NCBI GenBank assembly: GCA_905221605.1
Contig: CAJNDS010002669.1
Location: forward strand, 257,461 to 321,460
DNA length: 64,000 nucleotides
Direction: 5' to 3'
DNA from: Symbiodinium natans
Lineage: Eukaryota > Sar > Dinophyceae > Suessiales > Symbiodiniaceae
Made by a program: the position numbers and the translations under genes. Below the pieces are notes generated by a model that saw only the letters and a list, made by a program, of their open reading frames with translations, had not been told where the DNA came from and did not search any database. Shown piece after piece: positions 56,900 to 64,000 of the stretch. The first letter of the stretch is position 1. Every line of letters starts with the position of its first letter.

Positions 56900-58060
56900 C
56901 GTGCAGCAACTCCAAGCCGCTGATCAGGACCACGGTGACGCACAAGTCCTCTGCCAAAGCTGTCATGCCCCAGCCTTTCCTCTTGTCAAAGTCGAGTCAT
57001 GCAGAATGAACGAAAGTCCAGCAGAAAGATCCAAGAACACAGCTTCTTCTTAGGAATCATTGTGTTAATCCAAGCACAGAGAATTCTTGGGCAAGAAACC
57101 ACTACATGGACATTCAGAATCCCAACTAGACAGAACCGGTCAAACGAAAGCGACCTGAAACACATTTCTTCACAGTGAACGAAGTGAGCGTGCGTCCAGG
57201 GCATTCACTTCGCCCGTCATGTCAAAAGGTTCTTGTGATCACGAACGCTTGCGGACCTGGGTGTGAGTCTGGTCTTGCTTTAATAGGTCAACATCGAGAA
57301 CCGTTCACAAGAATGTCCTTTCGTATGGAAACTTGGCCTTTTTTTGAGGGGGTGGGCGTTGTCAATATTGACAAAGATACTCCCCAAATTAATTTGGATT
57401 CCCACCAGTGGGGGGAGTCAATGGGCACCGTGCGCGCGTCCGCCAGTCAGGGTGCGCGGCGTAAAGTCCCGCGAGCACTATTCTCGCGCGCGCGACGCGC
57501 CTCAGGATGTCTCTGAAATCATTTGAAGTCATTCGACATCCTGATCTGCAACCTCTGGAATGACGTGCGCAGGTACAAGTCTCACAGACCTGGTTGAGGC
57601 CTTTCATCATCATACACACACGCATTAGTGCTCCACCAACACCCCTGTGCACATCCTAAATCAACAGTCGTAGACTGGACGTGCTCTTCAACATCAATGA
57701 CCTTACTCTGCGTGTGCCGTCGATTCTCGGTGACCTCTCGCAATCTTGATTCTTGGGAGATATTCTCTGAGGATTGGCACGGGACGTGGGGTCTCCTCTG
57801 ATTCATGCGTCCAGAAGATCCGCTGACTCAATAGACCACCACTGCAGTTCTCGCCCACACAGCCTCGCCCTGAAGAGGTTTCCCATTCGACCTAGATCAT
57901 CCTATATCATCCTCATATCGAATTCTCACTTGGCGGTCGACCCACCCAGGAATTGAACTAGACCCCTGCTCGACTGGATTCACTCCCGCATGGTCTCGGG
58001 CCCACGCACTCGGGCTAGCTTTCGTTGGCCTCGGCGTGCCCCTGAAGTTTCTTCTGAAGC
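56900..58060. other. No recognised gene
   Basis: Only short frames. 57340-57425 has CCCCAAATTAATTTGGATTCCC with an inverted-repeat character. No supported coding sequence. Confidence 0.4.
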
Positions 58061-58081
58061 GACAACATGCCTCCAAAGTTA

Positions 58082-58660
58082 ATGCCTTTCCATCAGCTGA
58101 GCAGGATTTCACCGCAGTTCCTGGGCATGGCCTTGGAGGCAGGTGGTGTAGATTACTGGCTCACTTTCCGGCAGAATGATTTGTGGGTGGTGCTCTCCAA
58201 TAGACCTGAAGGTCGGTAAGGATGCTTCCAAGAGCATTCTTCTTCGCTTGGTTGCGAGGCTGGCCGTGAGGATCACTCGACGGCATCAGCAGTCGCTGCG
58301 TTGCGCCGAGCTCAGATCTGACGAGAGTTTGCAACTTGTCCTCGCACAGAGATCTCGGAGACTTGCTTGGGAGAGCTGCAATGCCCGGTGTCCCTGCATC
58401 GAGTCCCAGAATTGAAGGCTGGGCCAACTGAAGGAGAGCATTGCGGCTTGGCTCCATCGACCCTCTCGGCATTCCGAGGAGGCGCAAGTACACTTTGCAG
58501 CCTTCTTTGAGTGCTCCCTCCCCAGATTCACAGCGACCCTTTCTCAGCCTGGTTCCTCAGGCGATGCTTGGCGTTCGTGAGTCTTCTACAGCTGTTGAGG
58601 TGGATGCGACAGCATGCTGTCATACTCAAGGTTTTTTGCCTTGCCAAGGTTCGATGGTTT
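58082..58660 (+). CDS. Candidate exons of an unknown gene
   Basis: Coding-like + strand pieces. At 58082-58215, LGMALEAGGVDYWLTFRQND then LWVVLSNRPEG, ending at a good GTAAGG donor. At about 58224-58410, a basic helical piece (SKSILLRLVARLAVRITRRH and RSDESLQLVLAQRSRRLAWE). At about 58478-58580, AQVHFAAFFECSLPRFTATL, ending near GTGAGT. No family recognised, and the frames differ, so splicing would be needed. Confidence 0.3.
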
Positions 58661-58739
58661 GACATTCAGGTAAGGATGCTGTGGGGCCTCCGCATTTTTA
58701 CCCCCACCATGAGCTTTAGGCTTGAGGTCTTTCGCTGCT

Positions 58740-60780
58740 GAATTAGCCATTTAAAATTCGTGTTTTTGAGGCTGTTCTTCTGCTCCCATGTAGTAAATCC
58801 AAGACGTGTCTTCATCGGGTTTGTGTTCGGTGTTTCAGTTGTACTGAGTCGCGGGATGGGGGGGTGGGGGCAAGCGGGGTGAAAAAGTCGCCCGTGATCG
58901 CTACCAAGATTGTATACGCCATGCGCCCCTAATAGCCTATTTCTTCACCCTGCCCCCAACCCCTCAGGTGACCATACATACACAGACTCTCAAACCCAAC
59001 CAAATCCACGCGCCCCCCTAAGTTCGGTTTGTTTTGAATTAAGGAGATCATGGGACACCTAGCCTTTAACGGGTCAACAAGGGTTCGTATACGCATTTGT
59101 CTATCTTTTGTTATATAATGTTGCTCTATATAGAGTATCAGTAGAAGATGCTGACACATCGACTTTCCGAATTCAAATGCTGCATGCTCCAGTCCCAGTA
59201 CGAAAGATCTGACGAAATGATGGTAAGCAGTGCCTTTGAGAAGGAGGAGGTTTGTTTTGTTGGTCCCCCCCTCAATCTCCCCACTTCAGGAAAGCTTGTT
59301 CGAAAAATCCAATCGTTGGTGGGACATATGCTCACATATACCTTTTTGTGAATTCAAGGGTTATAGTCTCCCACCCCCAATAAGAACTAGCTGAATGGTA
59401 GGAGTGATTGTGTAGTATGTCGTAAGTCCTTCATAGTGAGTTCCCTTGTCCAAGATGACGGTATAGCCTTCCACATTCATTGAAATAATGTTGGGAGACC
59501 TTTGAAAAGCATTGAGATTGAAAACTACGATGTCCGCATTCAAGGGAAAATGGCCAGGCGGTTAGAAGAGTATATTTATTAAGAGATATCTGCTCAGAAT
59601 ATTCTCGTTTTTGTCGGGGCTTTCCTGGAACGGATAAATTTGAATCCTTTCGATTCCTCGCATACCTTCTTGTCTTCTGGTTTGAGAGAGTATAGTTCTT
59701 GCCTTTATTCTTCAGAATCTTGTTTGATGTATATTTTAGTATCTACATATATGTATATGTAAATGTCGGTGCGTACATTTCTGTATATCTGTGGTATATA
59801 TGTCTGCATTTGCAAGCCAAGAGAAGCAGGCAGCCCTTACAAAAGAAAAAAGCCTCGTTTTCAAGAACACAAAAACAAAGGCTTTCGAGTCTTTCGAGTT
59901 GCGCATACATTGTCTGAACTTGTGCCCTTTGGTCAGGCCCATCCAAGCATGGGGGCACGACATTGAGACTTATGTTCATTTCGCGGGCGAAATGCCCCTG
60001 TCAAAGCACAAGCCTCAAATCGAAACCCCAGGACTTCCCAAGGATACCAAGTGATGGAAAATGTCTGCAGGCAATTGCCTTTGAGGGGAGTGTTCCTTTG
60101 CTAGGCAATGGTGCCCCCTAGGCAATGGTGCCCCCTTGCACATTTACTTGGAGAAGAACTCCTTTTGAAAGAAATCCAAATGTCCCCAAACTCAAATTTC
60201 AGAAACCCCTAAATTGCCAAGTCCGAAGTTCGCGATTTGCTTGATGGTTCTGTCCCTGGGAAAGTGTGTTGTGGGTAACTTTTCTCTCATGGCATATTGG
60301 CAGGGTGAAGGGAAAGGGAAACAAAGTAGCCCATCTGACTATGAATGATACTGTAGGGATAGAGATATTGGTAAAGCTGAATCTTGCTTGAGGGCTTCAG
60401 GTTGGGATGAGAGCTCACCCATCCCTAGCTCCTTGAAAGTTCGAGCACGTCCGCCACCTGTTTCCTTTATGAGTTTACATGCAGCAACCCTGGGCCCTAG
60501 GCATAGCCTGGAGGAACATAAGATAACGCGAATTGCGAGATAGATGGAAACATCACAAGTATGTAACCCCGTGCCGTCCCACCCTCTTGACATTTCCCTT
60601 AGCCTTCAGCCCTGCTGTTAACTTTACTTCAGGTACTTCAGGCCACTTCTCGTTCCTTCGAGCACATGTCATCTCGTAAAGATGCAGGTGCTGCAACAGT
60701 ACGGGGCCCTGGAAAGCGACACGTACCAGGCCGTGCACTAAGCGCCAGAAGCGCAGACCCTTTCACAGCCGCTTAGCCTT
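58740..60780. other. AT-richer stretch without recognised gene
   Basis: Contains G-runs near 58857-58880, poly-pyrimidine pieces, and a near-perfect short duplication TAGGCAATGGTGCCCCCT (60102-60136). Minor frames of 60-87 codons only. No supported gene. Confidence 0.4.
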
Positions 60781-60789
60781 GCGAGGCGT

Positions 60790-61170
60790 TTCGGAAACGA
60801 GCCTGCAGGCCGCAGCCTTTGCTTCAAAGGAGGCGGGAGACATGACCACCACCACCGGCACGAAACACGCAAAACCAAGGCCAGTGCTCGCCGCACTACA
60901 TCCCAGAAAGTGGCGTGCGACACTGAGTTGGGATGTCTGGGGTTCTCTGCCAGCTGCTACACTCGCAGTCCTGCTTCTCCGTTGCAGGTGCCTTTGCAAA
61001 GCCCAAGGCGCTCTCGTCCTTGGCAGAGTGTGGGCCCAAGCTGACGGATTTGATAGCCTCCACAGGTCGCGTCCACGGCTGCGCATAGCCGTAACATGCA
61101 GAAACCGCCGAGAGCTTGTTGTCCTCGGGCCTGTCATCAGCATCTAGGGCGCTATTCATGTATGTGTGTG
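60790..61170 (+). CDS. Candidate 3' exons of a small unknown protein
   Basis: Exon 60988-61065 lies between TCCGTTGCAG and GTCGCG and reads AFAKPKALSSLAECGPKLTD then LIAST. Exon 61102-about 61170 follows ACATGCAG and continues in frame (E)TAESLLSSGLSSASRALFMY before a stop. The join restores phase (1 + 2 bases). An upstream piece at about 60808-60875 (AAAFASKEAGDMTTTTGTKH) also follows CTGCAG and G. Small, Ala/Ser/Lys-rich, probably helical; no family recognised. Confidence 0.35.
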
Positions 61171-61299
61171 CATAGAAAAATAATAAAATATGTATTCTAA
61201 ATGAAGAAATACATGCATGCACATTCTTTGTATATGCTAGCGGCACATTCACGTACAAGGCTTCTAGCAAGTCTTAAGTTTTTTCATAAACAAGAAGCG

Positions 61300-61673
61300 T
61301 TTCGCCTTGGCGAAGTACTGATTTCAGACAAACACTCCTTATCCCTTTGTACTTACAATGTTACCCGTGCATCCGTTTTCAGAGCATCCATGCCAGAACC
61401 GCACAATGAGAATGTCCATGGTGGCACCCACCCCGAAACCCGCGCCCTGATGACAAAAGCTATGCAAGCCTGAAATCTCACACCCTCACACCCCCAACCC
61501 GAAACCAAGAAGGAAGCAACTGCAATCCCGAAAACCCTGCACCCAAACTCCCCCATCCCGAATCTCAAGGCCTCGAGTACAAGTCCGAAAACCTCAAAGA
61601 AAAAAAAAACGCTTACATGTCTGAACATACCACCATGTTGCCAAAAACACGCGTTTCGCCTCGGCGAAACGCG
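61300..61673. repeat. Two copies of a GTTTCGCCTYGGCGAAAC hairpin
   Basis: At 61650-61673 the sequence CGCGTTTCGCC-TC-GGCGAAACGCG is a perfect 11-base-pair hairpin with a two-base spacer. At 61300-61313, TTCGCC-TT-GGCGAA is a shorter form of the same hairpin with AGCG before it. Confidence 0.8.
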
Positions 61674-61722
61674 CGCCTCAACGTTTACACAGGTATGGTT
61701 TCCATGGCGGCGGGTTATGTAT

Positions 61723-62041
61723 TTAGGGCTTAGGGTTCGGGGCTGAGGCTGAGGGTACATGTATAAAGAGTATACACAGACTTGCACTCTGAAACAAAGT
61801 CCCTAAACCCTTTAAACCCTAAGCCCTAAACCCTGAACCCTAAACCCTAAACCCTGATTAAACCCTAAACCCTAAAGCAGAACCGGAAGGTTGGCTGCCA
61901 TAGGCAGCCTCGGGATGCCCTTCACCTTAGACGCCTTGGATGCAGTCAAGGCCTGGCTTTGCTTGGCATTTTGGATGATTCAAGGGTTTAGGCGTTTAGG
62001 GGTTTAGGGGTTTAGGGCTTGGGGCTTAGGGTTTAGGGATT
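61723..62041. repeat. Interstitial telomere-type repeats in both orientations
   Basis: 61721-61745 has TTTAGGGCTTAGGGTTCGGGG (G-rich on +). 61801-61876 has about ten CCCTAAA-type units (G-rich on minus). 61984-62039 has about eight TTTAGGG-type units (G-rich on +). Orientation alternates within 320 bases. Confidence 0.9.
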
Positions 62042-62327
62042 CACTCTGGCGAGGGGGGAGGGGTCTTAGTAATTTGGTGTTCCTTTTTGCTAAGATTCTC
62101 GCGTACTTGGGGGGTGCCGTAGATCAAGAAGGGCCGCCTTAATGTGCTCCACATGGGCGTTTCCTACAACCTGGGTCATAAGCCTAGACCCTAAACCCCA
62201 AAACCTCCACTTGAAGCACAACATGCCACGACGGCGCCGGCAGGCCCTGGGCGGAATGCGCTGGTCGCCGACTGGGCGTGGCGGCCGCAAGCTGAAAGTC
62301 AGGGTGTGCACCGCAAGAGGTGTAGAG

Positions 62328-62355
62328 TTTAGGGTTTAGGGTTTAGGGTTTAGGG
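62328..62355 (+). repeat. Four perfect TTTAGGG units
   Basis: Four uninterrupted telomere-type units, following GTGTAGAG. Another short CCCTAAACCCC lies at about 62189. Confidence 0.9.
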
Positions 62356-62603
62356 CTGCTGCATGCTGTTGCTAAGAAAGAGGCTGCTCCCATACCATAC
62401 ACGACACTGTTGTTTATACTGTAGCTCTTAACACTAGCACCAGTGACTTGTGACTTGAAGTGGGAAGCATGGGGAAGCTTCACCGAGAAGTTTCAAGGCA
62501 CCCGACGCCTTCTCGCCGCGCGGGCTCTGTCCGAAAGGAGCGCCATGCATCCGAAGTTCATCAAATTTCACATCTGAGTTGAGTTTCACAATTCTCTGTC
62601 TGC

Positions 62604-62789
62604 AGCAGCGGATGCTGCAAGATTGGCGTCATGCGCATGAATCTTGCTGCCCATGTAGCACTGGGAGATGGTGTTCAGGCCGGGCGCCTCTTCAGCCACA
62701 GTAACTGCTTGGTCGAGCTACGTCATCCAGCATCTCACCAAGAAGTTAAGGTTGTGGCAAGGGAAGAGATGGCCAGAGTGTCCATGTAA
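62604..62789 (+). CDS. Candidate exon, unknown
   Basis: A + strand piece after CTGCAG with ATG at 62631, reading MRMNLAAHVALGDGVQAGRL and then FSHSNCLVELRHPASHQEVK, stop TAA 62787. Residue composition is protein-like, but no family is recognised. Another coding-like stretch, QIGSGAVLAVDAAQATAAKS, lies at 63127-63186. Confidence 0.25.
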   Translation, partial: SSGCCKIGVMRMNLAAHVALGDGVQAGRLFSHSNCLVELRHPASHQEVKVVAREEMARVSM

Positions 62790-63736
62790 TCAGCACATCA
62801 TTGAATCCTCCCCCAATGAACTTGAGGATTGCAGCCGGACGTCCGCTCATGAACAAGGAACAGAGGCTAAAGTACAGGGCCGTTTGGGGGTTTCTGGAGG
62901 TTCGCAGACTCCGCAATCCTGCGCTTCAGCTGGGTCCGTGAAGCGATGCTATACTGTTCATGAGACTGGCATCCGGCTGCAATCCGAGTGCACGCGCTTC
63001 TTTGACTGGACCGCTATGAATGCAGTGACGGCTTGTGATGCACTAGGATTCGTGTCGTATCAGGCCCATGGATCACTCCAAGCTGGAAGGCAGGACACAG
63101 CATTCTAAACCCATAGAAGCAGCTTCAGATCGGAAGTGGAGCCGTTCTTGCAGTGGACGCTGCACAAGCAACTGCTGCTAAGTCCGTGCAGGCGGCACAG
63201 CATCTCCAAGGCCATTTTCATCTTGGGCCTCAGCTGAGCAGATGCTGGCAGTACTTGCAGAATAGCCGAGGAAGCACCACTATTCGATTGTGGAATTTGC
63301 GTTTGGCTCATCAGACCATGGCCAACTTTTGGTGAGTTGGACTGAGTTGGGCGGACAGACGGCTTCTTGTGCTCAGAATACTGCTGTAGCCTCACCTCAC
63401 ATTGGAAGCACCTTTTGCAGAGCAGTTGTCAAGCTGTCTATGGAGCCCACGTTTCACCGGAGCACGCTTCGACCCAGTTCGACGTGACTCCCTCGGAGTT
63501 CCAGTTCGTTGAGAGAGCTCTTGGTAATCGTTGGTAGCTGGGGTAGCTGGTTGACATGGAGATAAGCGTCACCGATTCGGCTTCGCAGCATCTTTGGGAC
63601 GTGCCTTGGCTTTAAACATGTGACAGTATGTGATACAAAAGGAACAAAGGACACCCCATCTCGTAAGACACCCTAAGTCCCTCAGCTGAGCCCTTCTAGG
63701 GGCACCTCCTAGAGTCACTCAGTTTTTGGAAGCCAG

Positions 63737-64000
63737 GTTTCAGAAAACTATGACTGGAAACGTGAGACCACAGACAACTACCACGTGGAAGGCAGGCACA
63801 TGGTGGGACCCTATAAAGACATCCGCGAGAAGTTGGATTTCGACCACCATGGCTGCTACGGTGTGAAGCGCCAGCAGCTCCAAGACGAGATCATCAGCAA
63901 AGTGGTGGGAGCTGGCAGCAGAAATCCGTATCCCTGGATAGTTTTCACAGCTGGATCTTTCTTTGCTGGCAAATCCTGGGTGGCGTCTTGGATGATTGAA
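63737..64000 (+). CDS. P-loop NTPase, zeta-toxin-like kinase fold, 5' part, runs off the window
   Basis: A + strand frame, open from 63713 to the window end, probably one exon starting after GCCAG or TTTCAG (63737 or 63744). It reads NYDWKRETTDNYHVEG, later RQQLQDEIISKVVG, then PWIVFTAGSFFAGKSW. GSFFAGKS is a Walker A loop preceded by a hydrophobic strand, the arrangement of zeta-toxin/chloramphenicol-phosphotransferase-type small-molecule kinases. Eukaryotic relatives commonly place a helix of the RQxLQDxII type before that strand. The catalytic remainder is outside the window, so the activity is unknown; nothing shows that it is a toxin. Another P-loop kinase family is possible. Confidence 0.6.

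Noticed and set aside
56794-57009. Val/Cys/Gly-rich frame in the GTG tract
   Set aside because: Low-complexity DNA; frames on both strands stay open for compositional reasons.
1-64000. Spliced-leader RNA gene, tRNA genes, rRNA, reverse transcriptase or transposase
   Set aside because: I looked for the dinoflagellate spliced-leader wording, cloverleaf-like stretches and RT/transposase motifs by eye and found none convincing. A tRNAscan, Rfam or RepeatMasker run would be decisive.

Overview
The window looks like nuclear DNA of a dinoflagellate. Symbiodiniaceae or a relative is my guess; the sequence does not fix the genus. The clues are scattered TTTAGGG (telomere-type) repeats, PPR and DUF4116 repeat proteins, nearly identical tandem gene copies, introns with GC or GA donors and AG|G acceptors, and the fact that every gene I can support lies on the + strand, as in unidirectional dinoflagellate gene clusters. 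No bacterial operon, rRNA, tRNA, CRISPR array or clear transposon was recognised.

Layout. 0.4-13.5 kb: a very intron-rich gene for a giant DUF3638/DUF3645 protein, pieced together from about 20 short exons. Its conserved blocks fall in the order of SF2 helicase-like ATPase motifs. Both the N-terminal part and the last exons are missing or unrecognised. 13.6-27 kb: mostly sequence without a recognisable gene, with a perfect 119-bp tandem duplication, degenerate telomere repeats, G/C homopolymers and a few candidate small exons. 27.0-43.4 kb: a tandem duplication of about 9.3 kb. Each unit carries one gene for a giant cysteine-rich membrane protein (signal peptide, about 28 four-cysteine repeats, a TNFR/ephrin-receptor-like cysteine-rich segment, about 8 membrane helices, charged tail). 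The copies differ by about ten residues, but copy B has lost the ATG start used by copy A. The spacer between them holds minisatellites and a roughly 0.9-kb TAG-based satellite mosaic. Flank-like remnants of a third unit follow copy B.

43.6-45.4 kb: an intact single-exon gene with a ubiquitin-like N-terminus and DUF4116 repeats. 45.4-50 kb: unknown candidate exons, long poly-C/poly-G runs and minisatellites. 50.2-56.7 kb: PPR exons, including one gene with nine clear PPR motifs, probably an organelle RNA-binding protein. 57-63.6 kb: AT-richer DNA with interstitial telomere repeats, a repeated hairpin and unknown candidate exons. 63.7-64 kb: the 5' part of a P-loop (zeta-toxin-like kinase fold) gene running off the right edge.

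The genes do not form an obvious pathway. The clearest biological stories are the recent duplication of the cysteine-rich receptor-like gene and the helicase-like motif order of the DUF3638/DUF3645 gene. Exon boundaries are my own reading from translation and splice signals; no transcript or database was consulted.
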